This document shows positions 1 to 5,774 of a DNA stretch of 17,356 nucleotides, in pieces. Each line of letters opens with the position of its first letter. The first letter of the stretch is position 1. The notes below the pieces were generated by a model. It was not told where the DNA came from. It saw only the letters and a program-made list of their open reading frames with translations, and ran no database searches. Source of the DNA: JBNJEM01 sp051745935 (GTDB lineage Bacteria; Planctomycetota; Planctomycetia; Pirellulales; Pirellulaceae); the NCBI GenBank assembly GCA_051745935.1, contig JBNJEM010000084.1:1-17356 (forward strand), written 5' to 3'. A program made the position numbers and the translations under genes.

Positions 1-25
1 GCTGCAACCCCGGCTGCAGAAACAA

Positions 26-51
26 TTCGGTGGTAACCGGTTACCACCGAA
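26..51. repeat. Perfect 26-bp palindrome within a cluster of palindromes
   Basis: TTCGGTGGTAACC (26-38) is followed with no spacer by its exact reverse complement (39-51). A shorter inverted repeat lies on the left (CTGCA at 2-6 with TGCAG at 15-19) and an imperfect palindrome on the right (56-83, CTCGGC...GCCGAG around a GGTTACC-like core). Centres are about 28-31 bp apart. Nothing that looks coding was seen in 1-207. The role is unknown: it could be the terminal hairpins of a long attC-like site ending at the GTTATCC box at 105, or a cluster of operator or REP sequences cut by the window edge. Confidence 0.7.
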
Positions 52-104
52 AAAGCTCGGCAGTAGCCGGGGTTACCGCCGAGAAAATTCGGCACATAAA
101 TGTC

Positions 105-116
105 TGTTATCCGATT
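105..116 (+). repeat. Boundary box, copy 1 (GTTATCCGATTTAA)
   Basis: GTTATCCGATT recurs at 732 (GTTATCCGATTGAAT), so the first toxin-antitoxin module sits between direct repeats 627 bp apart. Diverged relatives are at 1184 (GTTCGTCCTTTGAA) and 1818 (GTTATCG). Here no matching left arm is visible inside the window. The interpretation as an integron R' box is inference; the classical consensus is GTTRRRY and this box departs from it at two positions. Confidence 0.45.
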
Positions 117-167
117 TAATACCCACGCGATGCCTGTCGCACCTGGATGTGACTTTTTCGACCTTTT

Positions 168-176
168 TGGTACAAT
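168..176 (+). promoter_or_regulatory. Probable extended -10 promoter of the first TA module
   Basis: TGG-TACAAT forms an extended -10 (TGn plus TACAAT at 171-176) about 31 bp before the antitoxin ATG at 208. The -35 region (TGTGAC near 148) is poor, which fits an extended -10 promoter. The same TACAAT hexamer precedes the second TA module. Confidence 0.4.
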
Positions 177-207
177 ATCTTGGTGAAGCGTCTCAAATCT
201 TGGATCC

Positions 208-423
208 ATGGCTATGACACTTTCGGAAACACTGCGGGCCTTGCCGCCCGACCAGAAACTCGCCCTCGTGACTGAACTCTGGGATGACTTGGCTGCCTCT
301 GCCCCATTGACCTTGCCACCCGATGAGATGGCAGAAATGCAACGACGGCGTGACGAGATGCTTTCCAATCGTGGTATCGCTATCGATCGGGAAGAACTTT
401 GGCGACGAGTCAATGGGGACTGA
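208..423 (+). CDS. Antitoxin, putative addiction module component (Unstab_antitox family)
   Basis: A 71-residue protein of the short planctomycete/proteobacterial 'addiction module component' family. The N-terminal helix has the family pattern L-P-x-x-x-K-L-x-L-V-x-E-L-W-D-D-L (about residues 10-28), and the acidic middle ends in a helix rich in R and E with a terminal ELWRRV. Such proteins neutralise and co-repress with a ParE/RelE-like toxin. It overlaps the downstream toxin by 11 bp, the usual TA translational coupling. The ATG at 208 has a weak GGAT in front; an ATG two codons further (214) is an alternative. It is followed directly by its toxin, which strengthens the call. Confidence 0.85.
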   Translation: MAMTLSETLRALPPDQKLALVTELWDDLAASAPLTLPPDEMAEMQRRRDEMLSNRGIAIDREELWRRVNGD

Positions 424-724
424 GCGTTACCATCCCCTGGTTGCCGTTGACCTGCGCGATGCATGCCAGCACTACGACGCGATTGCCCGTACTCTTGGGA
501 ATCGCTTCCGAACGAATGTGCACATGAAAATTCAGGCGATTGTTGAACGACCAGAATCGTTTGGCCGAATCGGTGGCGATTTTCGGGATGCGTTGATTGA
601 TCGCTTCCCATACGTTGTCGTATTCACCATCGAAAACGGCATTCCGTGCATCTACGGGGTGCGACACGCTTCGTCTGATCGAAAAACGTGGTTTGATCGA
701 ACGATGCCCGGAATCGGCGGATAA
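413..724 (+). CDS. ParE/RelE-family toxin (type II TA module 1)
   Basis: A 103-residue toxin-like protein. The frame stays open further upstream to 323, but the ATG at 413 overlaps the antitoxin stop and gives the normal family length. Family features are an N-terminal helical segment with A-x-x-D-L-x-D-A, a central R-F-P-Y-V-V-V-F strand pair (residues 64-71) and the C-terminal strand V-R-H-A-S-S-D-R-K-T-W (83-93), matching the usual H-x-x-R-x-P-x-x-W ending. The family acts on gyrase (ParE) or ribosome-bound mRNA (RelE); the sequence does not decide which. The TAA stop (722-724) lies in the left arm of the hairpin at 718-739. Confidence 0.85.
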   Translation: MGTERYHPLVAVDLRDACQHYDAIARTLGNRFRTNVHMKIQAIVERPESFGRIGGDFRDALIDRFPYVVVFTIENGIPCIYGVRHASSDRKTWFDRTMPGIGG

Positions 725-739
725 CACTGTCGTTATCCG
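718..739 (+). repeat. Stop-codon-embedded inverted repeat, boundary box copy 2
   Basis: CGGATAAC (718-725) pairs perfectly with GTTATCCG (732-739) around a 6-nt loop. The toxin TAA stop is inside the left arm. The right arm continues into ATTGAAT, matching the box at 105. With no T-tract it is not a good intrinsic terminator. It could be a degenerate or deleted attC-like site, because the L-box arms seen at 1110-1179 are missing. Confidence 0.6.
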
Positions 740-805
740 ATTGAATCGATCTACCACTCTGGATGATTACTATCTGCCCTGCCACAAATCACATTGAGTC
801 ACCCC

Positions 806-1105
806 ATGCCGCGAACGCTCCTAAAAATCGCCATTGGCATGCTGGTTTTCATGATTCTGTTCCAGCTCTATCGATTGCAGGGCACAGGCACGTTCCACGC
901 GGATTATTACTACTTGCCGCTACGTGAATTCGTTGACACGGATCGCCACTCCGAGATGGAGATGATGGTGATTGATCAATACAATACGGCGAGCAAGCGA
1001 TCGGCGCGGGTTTCGCTGCTGGCTCTTGGTATCGTGTTGTGCTGCGTTGCTCTTGCCTATCGTGGAATTCCTTCTTCCGCCGCAGATTCAGCTGAAGACG
1101 GATAA
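806..1105 (+). CDS. Small two-helix membrane protein, unknown function
   Basis: About 99 residues from the ATG at 806; a TTG four codons earlier is the alternative, and neither has a clear ribosome binding site. Two hydrophobic segments are visible: one near the N-terminus (LLKIAIGMLVFMILFQLY) and one at about residues 69-86 (VSLLALGIVLCCVALAY). They flank a polar loop of roughly 40 residues rich in Y, D, E and M. The C-terminus is short and acidic. I do not recognise a family. It sits alone between two TA modules on the same strand, and its TAA is embedded in the left box of the long bulged inverted repeat that follows, as expected for a single-gene cassette. It could be an orphan accessory gene. 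Confidence 0.6.
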   Translation: MPRTLLKIAIGMLVFMILFQLYRLQGTGTFHADYYYLPLREFVDTDRHSEMEMMVIDQYNTASKRSARVSLLALGIVLCCVALAYRGIPSSAADSAEDG

Positions 1106-1191
1106 CAAAATGTTGGACCGGAGCCGCGATTAGGTCCGTCAAAAATGGTTGCGTCGATCCGGCGCGGCCCGGTCAACATCGTCGTTCGTCC
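1100..1191 (+). other. attC-like bulged hairpin (possible integron recombination site)
   Basis: Outer boxes GGATAAC (1100-1106) and GTTCGTCC (1184-1191) pair imperfectly. After spacers of 3 and 4 nt come long arms: 1110-1128 pairs with 1163-1179, giving 17 base pairs. Two bases are left out on the left arm only (G1116, A1122), with a 34-nt apical region. This R''-L''-L'-R' layout with extrahelical bases on one arm is the structural signature of integron attC sites. The preceding gene's TAA is inside the left box. The outer boxes do not match RYYYAAC/GTTRRRY well, so the call is provisional. It is unlikely to be an ordinary terminator because no T-tract follows. Confidence 0.45.
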
Positions 1192-1204
1192 TTTGAAGTA
1201 ACTT

Positions 1205-1233
1205 TTGCCCAGCGACGGCTTATCAGATACAAT
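1205..1233 (+). promoter_or_regulatory. Probable sigma-70-type promoter of the second TA module
   Basis: TTGCCC (1205-1210), 17-bp spacer, TACAAT (1228-1233). It is followed by GGAGGA at 1241-1246 and the ATG at 1253, so the transcript leader would be very short. Having its own promoter suits a mobile cassette-borne TA module. Confidence 0.45.
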
Positions 1234-1252
1234 TGAGGATGGAGGAAAACTG

Positions 1253-1483
1253 ATGTCACTTGAGAACATGCTTGCCGCACTCACGCCCGAAGAAAAGTTA
1301 GACGCGATGAACATTTTGTGGCGGGACTTGTCCACTAATCCGGCTGGCATTCCTTCGCCCGATTGGCACGGCGATGTTTTGGCTGACCGGATCACAAAGC
1401 CGTCCAACAACCCCAGACTACCGATTGACGCTGCCTTCGACGACGTTAGGGAGCGACTGAATGAACGTCGAACTCAGGGATGA
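1253..1483 (+). CDS. Antitoxin, putative addiction module component (Unstab_antitox family)
   Basis: 76 residues from the ATG at 1253, chosen because a strong GGAGGA lies 6 nt upstream; the frame is open to a TTG at 1205, which would overlap the predicted promoter. It has the family core L-x-P-E-E-K-L-D-A-M-N-I-L-W-R-D-L (about residues 10-26), the I-P-S-P-D-W-H box (33-39) and a basic/acidic C-terminal helix D-V-R-E-R-L. It is the labile partner of the ParE-like protein that starts 23 bp before its end. It is only distantly similar to the first antitoxin, so the two modules are not a recent duplication. Confidence 0.88.
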   Translation: MSLENMLAALTPEEKLDAMNILWRDLSTNPAGIPSPDWHGDVLADRITKPSNNPRLPIDAAFDDVRERLNERRTQG

Positions 1484-1763
1484 GGCTCGTGATGATCTCG
1501 TGATCGGTGCCGTTTTCTATGGTGAACAGTCTGTTGGGTTGGACGAATACTTTCTTAAGTGCCTACGAGAAGACATCGAGAAACTTGAAACAACCGGCGG
1601 TGTTCACGAGCAATACCGCGGATTCCATAGGGCATTGTCAGAGCGATTCCCCTATGCGATCTACTATCAGCTTTCTGGAGAACTCATCGACGTCGTCGCT
1701 ATACTGGATTGCCGCAGAGACCCGGCAGCGATCAACACTCGACTCGGACGAACCAAGCGATAA
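1461..1763 (+). CDS. ParE/RelE-family toxin (type II TA module 2)
   Basis: 100 residues, overlapping the antitoxin by 23 bp. Family landmarks are E-A-R-D-D-L near residue 8, the helix-rich first half, E-R-F-P-Y-A-I-Y-Y (61-69) and a C-terminal strand D-V-V-A-I-L-D-C-R-R-D-P-A-A (77-90), which is the usual V-x-A-V-x-H-x-x-R-x-P motif with Cys where many members have His. The length is typical. It presumably inhibits gyrase or translation and is held in check by the protein before it. The TAA (1761-1763) again lies in the left arm of an inverted repeat. Confidence 0.9.
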   Translation: MNVELRDEARDDLVIGAVFYGEQSVGLDEYFLKCLREDIEKLETTGGVHEQYRGFHRALSERFPYAIYYQLSGELIDVVAILDCRRDPAAINTRLGRTKR

Positions 1764-1825
1764 ACCGAAGTGCTCGAATAGCCGTTTTCTGATGGCGAAG
1801 TCTCTCGCTCGCACTCGGTTATCGC
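1757..1825 (+). other. Second attC-like bulged hairpin with embedded stop codon
   Basis: The arm 1757-1773 pairs with 1811-1825 through about 15 base pairs, leaving out A1764 and A1769, both on the left arm. The right arm carries GTTATCG (1818-1824), similar to the boxes at 105 and 732. The toxin TAA is in the left arm. There is no unpaired spacer between outer and inner boxes, unlike the site at 1100-1191, and no T-tract. From 1826 to 2025 I see no gene and no further clear signal. Confidence 0.4.
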
Positions 1826-2025
1826 CATCGTTCGGCGGAACTGGGCACAGCCTGGCCGGTGCCGACTCATGGAAGGCTTGTGCGACGCTGGCCGCTGGGT
1901 GACGGACTGACGAATACGGCGGTCGATTCGGCCCAGAGGTTGTCCGAAGAGGCTGCTTTCAGGTAGCATGGCGAAAGAAGCGATGCTCGCGCGGAGGGCG
2001 AAAACCGGTCCAGGGGAGAGTTACC

Positions 2026-2355
2026 ATGGCGGAAAGGATTCCGGATGACGCCTTAGTGGTTCGCGGTGGCCGCAATCAACCGGAAGACCTGCGGCGTGGC
2101 ACACGAACTCATCCCAGCGGCGTGACAGGCGCCTCGGTCGAATGTGCGGAAGGGTTATCCGGGGTGGAATTGGCAGGGGCCATGCCCCACGGCCGTGTTG
2201 GTGTGACTACGGCTGGCGCTATCCGTGCTGCTGGTGGTAATGTGGTGCGAACCTCGGGGCGCAGTCCGCATCACGCGACGCTGGTTGGCCTGAGCCCCGA
2301 AGCGGCAAGCCGGTTGCTTACGCCAAGCGTTCGCAACCCGGCCCAGAACTCCTGA
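2026..2355 (+). CDS. Small uncharacterised protein, first of a two-gene pair
   Basis: 109 residues, preceded by GGGGAG about 8 nt before the ATG. I recognise the style from planctomycete genomes, where similar 'PDDALVVRGG...HPSGVTG' proteins occur as hypothetical proteins, but I know no assigned function. Visible motifs are V-V-R-G-G (11-15), H-P-S-G-V-T-G (29-35), V-G-V-T-T-x-G-A-I-R-A-A-G-G (58-71) and P-H-H-A-T-L-x-G-L-S-P-E (81-92). The order R-G, then S/T-rich strand, then H-x-T-L-x-G with a nearby Glu vaguely recalls ADP-ribosyltransferase-like or KptA-like folds; this is speculation. No signal peptide or membrane segment. A 16-bp gap to the next gene implies co-transcription. Confidence 0.7.
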   Translation: MAERIPDDALVVRGGRNQPEDLRRGTRTHPSGVTGASVECAEGLSGVELAGAMPHGRVGVTTAGAIRAAGGNVVRTSGRSPHHATLVGLSPEAASRLLTPSVRNPAQNS

Positions 2356-2371
2356 AAAGACGAGATTCAAC

Positions 2372-2701
2372 ATGGTCAGACCGAAGATCTACGTCGATTT
2401 TCACAACGCCGATCCTCACGGCCGACTGCGGTTAAACTGCGTCGGCACCGTGGAGGATTTGGCCCAACAGGAGGTCGAACTGCGCGAAGGACTGTCGCTG
2501 ACTCTGTACTCAGATGACCTGGACGACAAAAGGCAATTAGATGAATTGCTGGTCGATGGGGTCGTGTCGTTCTCGCACGAAGAACACTGCTGGGTAGCGG
2601 CGATTGATTGGACCGCGATCCGCCACCGCTCGGACTGCAAATCGCATGAAAATGGTCCTTCTGCCCCGACAGCACTAGAAAACCGCCGAAAAGGTCGGTG
2701 A
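2372..2701 (+). CDS. Small uncharacterised protein, second of the pair
   Basis: 109 residues on the same strand, 16 bp after its partner. The first ~88 residues look like a compact beta-rich domain: K-I-Y-V-D-F-H-N-A-D, G-R-L-R-L-N-C-x-G-T-x-E-D-L, E-G-L-x-L-T-L-Y-S-D-D and W-V-A-A-I-D-W-x-A-I. Proteins of this look accompany the upstream type in planctomycetes as I remember it; no search was possible. The last ~22 residues (CKSHENG...RRKGR) are low in pattern, and the final codons fall inside a terminator-like hairpin, so homologues may end earlier. A partner, immunity or antitoxin role is an inference from the tight pairing and the TA-rich setting. Confidence 0.65.
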   Translation: MVRPKIYVDFHNADPHGRLRLNCVGTVEDLAQQEVELREGLSLTLYSDDLDDKRQLDELLVDGVVSFSHEEHCWVAAIDWTAIRHRSDCKSHENGPSAPTALENRRKGR

Positions 2702-2730
2702 ACCGGAGTTGGCTCGCCTTTCGGTTTTTC
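2678..2730 (+). terminator. Probable intrinsic terminator after the small-gene pair
   Basis: GAAAACC and GAAAAGG (2678-2694) pair with CCTTTC and GGTTTTTC (2717-2730), with small bulges and a loop of about 22 nt. The right arm ends in five T. An alternative smaller stem AACCG/CGGTT (2701-2726) uses the same T-tract. The stop codon of the preceding gene (2699-2701) lies in the loop. The A-rich left and T-rich right arms could serve both strands. Confidence 0.45.
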
Positions 2731-2800
2731 AACGTCGTTTCTTTCGTTTACAATTCCTGGTGTGTCAACGTAAACACCGTTGGTCCGCCAACCCGGTTAC

Positions 2801-3208
2801 CTCGGTCGTGCGACAACCTCCGCACTGACCTGATGGTTCGCTCGTTGCCGCTTCCTGCGCGAAATCGTCCGTTGGTTCGCTCTTCTCTCCGGCAACAGCT
2901 CGCTGCTTCGTTTAACGGCTTCTGGTCGCAGAATAGTTTCGTTGGAACGTTTCTTACTGCGGCACAAGTCGCGCGCTTCGGTGACGGTTTTCCGTCGCAA
3001 AAGGAACTCGTTGGCTGGGCCATCGATCGGGAAACGGAAATGGCTGCGATCCACGGTTGCCACTGAAAAAACTCTTTGGAACGTCGCCTCTCCGCCAAGC
3101 GTCTCTGGTTTCGTTCCACGTTCTCGCTCGCCAAAACATCTTCGCTGGCTCGGTCACCGCTTCCAGAAAAGTCTGTCGCTTCGATGATCTCCTACGTCGC
3201 AAAGATCC
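2801..3208. repeat. Degenerate tandem repeat, period about 69 bp, about six units
   Basis: CGTTGG-type words recur at 2870, 2940, 3009, 3074 (CTTTGG) and 3143 (CGCTGG), at steps of 70, 69, 65 and 69 bp. Aligned by hand, the units share an opening CGYTGG and a second half resembling CGCTTCG-x-TGACGGTTTT-CGTCGCAAAA. Units 1 and 2 agree at well over half of positions; the others are weaker. A preceding block from about 2801 fits as a partial unit. Several frames on both strands stay open here, which follows from repeat composition and not from coding. No gene is called between 2702 and 3653. Confidence 0.55.
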
Positions 3209-3412
3209 AAACGAAGACACCCAACATTTCGGCCGCTTCCAAACGAAGACACCCGTCGTTTTGAGCGATCGGAGCCACTAGCATGGGTGGCCAAGACCAG
3301 GGCCCGCGAAGGGGCGATGGCGTGAGCGGGGCGTGGGAGCGGCCGTTCAGGCGGAAAAAGCGGCCAGGGGAGCGGACACGGCGCGGACCGACGCTTCCAA
3401 ACGAAGACACCC
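3206..3412. repeat. 17-base word present three times (TCCAAACGAAGACACCC)
   Basis: Exact copies are at 3206-3222, 3238-3254 and 3396-3412, at steps of 32 and 158 bp. The last two lie in longer matching blocks that continue through GTTTT-x-AGCGATCGG. The word joins the end of the 69-bp repeat tract to the longer tandem unit that follows. Confidence 0.85.
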
Positions 3413-3540
3413 GTTGTTTTAAGCGATCGGGCACACTGATATGGGTGGTTTAGATTGAGTTCGCCGAGGGGGGTTGGGTGGGGGAGGGGCCGTGGATGGC
3501 GGAAAAGCGGCCGTGGGGAGCGGACGCGGCGCGGACGGGG
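3235..3540. repeat. Imperfect tandem duplication, unit about 155 bp
   Basis: Unit A (about 3235-3390) and unit B (about 3393-3540) share a start (GCTTCCAAACGAAGACACCC, then GTTTT-x-AGCGATCGG), a middle ATGGGTGG, and an end in which GGCGGAAAA-AGCGGCC-x-GGGGAGCGGAC-x-CGGCGCGGAC is nearly the same. Strongly purine-rich and GC-rich; no credible coding frame. Confidence 0.65.
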
Positions 3541-3565
3541 AGCGCGACGCGGGTGGGCGTGTTTC

Positions 3566-3585
3566 AAAAAACCCTCAATGGAGGG
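3566..3585 (-). terminator. Short intrinsic terminator downstream of the sulfatase
   Basis: Read on the minus strand, CCCTC-CATT-GAGGG is followed directly by six T. The stem is only 5 bp but the T-tract is good. It lies about 70 nt past the sulfatase stop, behind a stronger GC hairpin at 3608-3644 (GGCCGGGCG with CGCCCGGCC) that has no T-tract. Confidence 0.45.
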
Positions 3586-3653
3586 GGCTGAGGTGAGCGG
3601 GGTGTTTGGCCGGGCGCATGCTCGGATCGCTCAGACGCCCGGCCCGGCCCCGC

Positions 3654-5594
3654 TTAGCCGATTCGGCCCATCACGTGTGGTCCTCCAGATCCACGAAGAC
3701 CTCTCGGCAAAAGCCAATCCCGTGGAACCAGTTCTGCGCGGCCGCGCGAGCCCGTTCGCTCATCCGCCGCGGCGTTCAGCCCGTGCGCCTCCAGAATCCA
3801 TTCCGCAACCCTTTTGCCGTACTGTCCGCGAACATTTTTTAAGGCCGAAATCAGCGAAGGGGCCTTGCTCACGAGATCGCACTCGTCGACGACCAAGGCG
3901 GCCCGGAGCTGGATGATCTGATCTTCGTGTTCAAGGAGTCGGCGCACAGTCGGCAGCGCCGATTTCGTGTCACCCATGCCCGCCAGTGCTCGAGCGGCTT
4001 GGATCCGAATCAGAGGTTCAGTATCGGTGAGTCGTTGAGTTAGATCCGGGCAGGCACTTGCTGCTTCCCGCCCCAGCACGATACAGCCCATAACTCCCCA
4101 ATAGCGGATGCAGGCGTTCGCATCACTCATCGCTTTGCGAAAATCGGCGAGGTTTCTTGGGGAACCGCGTGAGACTTTCGTGCCTAGCGACAGGAGACGC
4201 TTCAGCGGATAGCTCGCCTCATTCTGGTAAGCCTCGAATTTCCGGCCCTGTAATCCCTCGGGGAAGAAGAGACTGTCACGGATGGCAAGGAGATGACGAC
4301 TGTTCTCGGCTCGCAGTTTTCGTAATGTTTCGGAGTACGCGGAATCCCGCGCTAGGTTGCAAACGTTATCCGGGTCGGTATCGACGGCGTACAGTTCCTC
4401 GGACGGTTTTGGCTCGAACCAACGGGACTGCTCCGGCCCGCAATCGCCGTTTTCCCAGGCCCGCATCCAGGCGCCGTAGCTGGGAATCTGAAACGAGTAG
4501 CTGTTGTATTGCATCACCGGCACTTGGGGTGTGTAGTTGCGTAGATAGAGGAACCGTTCTGACCGTACGCCCCGAACGATATCGTAGCGTTCTCCGCGTC
4601 GGCCACGAAACACGTGAACGAAACGTCTCGGCTCGGCGGATTTATCGCCCAAAAACGCGGCACCCTGCATGTACCCGGGCGTATCGAGCCCCGCCAAACT
4701 CATCACGGTGGCGGGGAAGTCAACGAAGCTGACAAGTCGATCCGTCTTCCCACCCGGCGCGGATGCCCGCCAGTGTTTCCATCGTTCCGGAATGCGAATC
4801 AACAGCGGCACGCGGGTACCACTGTCGTAGGTAAAACTTTTGCCGCGCGGCAGCGAGCCGCCGTGGTCGCCAAAATAGAAGACGATCGTCTCGTCGGCGA
4901 GACCGTCCTCTTCCAGTTCGTCCAGGACCTGGCCGACGTTTTGGTCCATCCTCTCGAGACAGTCGTAATAGCGAGCCATGTCGCGGCGCGTTTCAGGCAG
5001 ATCCGGCAGGTATTCCGGCAATCCGACCGTTGCGGGATCGGTTTCGAGCTGACGGTTCCTCCAGGCCTTGGGGAACAGCCGGCTCTCGTGCGAGTCCCCG
5101 ATATTGAACACCGAGAAGAATGGCTTGCCGGGGGGGCGATTTCGCCAGTGCGCCTTGTTGCTGGATTCGTTCCAGGCCGCTTTCATGGCCGCGCGTCGAT
5201 CGGCCGGTCCTCCGTTGTAGTCCGTCTTGCTGTTGTTCGACGTGTAATAACCGGCTTCACGAAGATACCGCGGAAAGTAGTTCACTCCGGCCGGAAAAAC
5301 ACAGTCCGAACGCATGTGCTGCCCCCCAAGGCTTGTGGCGTACATGCCCGAGATTAGCGTTTGTCGCGCGGGAGCGCAAACCGCTGCGTTCGAGAAACAA
5401 TTGAGATATCGAGTACCGGTTTCCGCAAGCTGATCCAGTTCGGGGGTCCGCGCCACCGGATCACCATAACAGCCGAGGTATTGTCCATTGTCTTCGCTCG
5501 TTATCCATAGGATGTTTGGGCGATCCCCCGCGTCGACGACGCATGCCCATCCGAACCCAGTCAACAGGATAACAGCCGCTAGAGGCAGCTTCAT
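3654..5594 (-). CDS. Secreted arylsulfatase-type sulfatase with C-terminal helical repeats
   Basis: 646 residues from the ATG at 5594, chosen because AAGGAG lies 7 nt upstream and the result begins with a signal peptide (MKLPLAAVILLTGFGWACVVDAG). The frame is open to 5723, but the extra 43 residues look non-coding. The sulfatase domain starts at RPNILWITSEDN (25-36). The active-site motif C73-A-P-A-R77 fits C-x-P-x-R, where Cys becomes formylglycine. Metal and substrate residues are visible at E34/D35 and D243-H244-G (FGDHGG), with K252 after it. The tail from about 520 has HEAT-like helices (R-I-Q-A-A-R-A-L-A-G-M-G-D). It hydrolyses sulfate esters, probably of sulfated polysaccharide, outside the cytoplasm; the substrate is unknown. 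It is divergent from the HzsA-related gene. Confidence 0.93.
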   Translation of the reverse strand: MKLPLAAVILLTGFGWACVVDAGDRPNILWITSEDNGQYLGCYGDPVARTPELDQLAETGTRYLNCFSNAAVCAPARQTLISGMYATSLGGQHMRSDCVFPAGVNYFPRYLREAGYYTSNNSKTDYNGGPADRRAAMKAAWNESSNKAHWRNRPPGKPFFSVFNIGDSHESRLFPKAWRNRQLETDPATVGLPEYLPDLPETRRDMARYYDCLERMDQNVGQVLDELEEDGLADETIVFYFGDHGGSLPRGKSFTYDSGTRVPLLIRIPERWKHWRASAPGGKTDRLVSFVDFPATVMSLAGLDTPGYMQGAAFLGDKSAEPRRFVHVFRGRRGERYDIVRGVRSERFLYLRNYTPQVPVMQYNSYSFQIPSYGAWMRAWENGDCGPEQSRWFEPKPSEELYAVDTDPDNVCNLARDSAYSETLRKLRAENSRHLLAIRDSLFFPEGLQGRKFEAYQNEASYPLKRLLSLGTKVSRGSPRNLADFRKAMSDANACIRYWGVMGCIVLGREAASACPDLTQRLTDTEPLIRIQAARALAGMGDTKSALPTVRRLLEHEDQIIQLRAALVVDECDLVSKAPSLISALKNVRGQYGKRVAEWILEAHGLNAAADERTGSRGRAELVPRDWLLPRGLRGSGGPHVMGRIG

Positions 5595-5774
5595 GTAAGG
5601 ACTCCTTAAGTCGGGGAGAATCGGCGTCAGCTCTCTCTTGCTTTGTAGTGCAGGGACGCGGCCAGGTCCAGTGCCGTGCTGGAGCTCGAGTGTCTTGTTC
5701 TCCGAGGTGCTTTTTCTACTCATCCATTAGTGTTATCCTAGGCTGTAAAGGCAGCTTGAGTGTTTTCGTTTTCC

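Noticed and set aside
1667..2025. Open frames and a GTGCG start (1878) suggesting a group II intron
   Set aside because: No domain V hairpin, no reverse transcriptase and no other intron motif follow, so GTGCG alone is chance.
1..3412. CRISPR array
   Set aside because: Palindromes at the left edge and the tandem repeats have diverged units without uniform repeats separated by unique spacers, and no cas genes are present.
2698..3567. Overlapping long open frames on both strands
   Set aside because: They follow from the stop-poor composition of the tandem repeats; none has a ribosome site, protein-like composition or family motifs, and they overlap one another in many frames.
3455..3916. A 153-codon + frame
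   Set aside because: Low-complexity Arg/Gly/Pro translation over the GC-rich repeat, running antisense into the well-supported sulfatase.
4157..5404. Long + strand frames within the sulfatase region
   Set aside because: They are antisense shadows of the sulfatase gene, which has a signal peptide, active-site motif and ribosome site.
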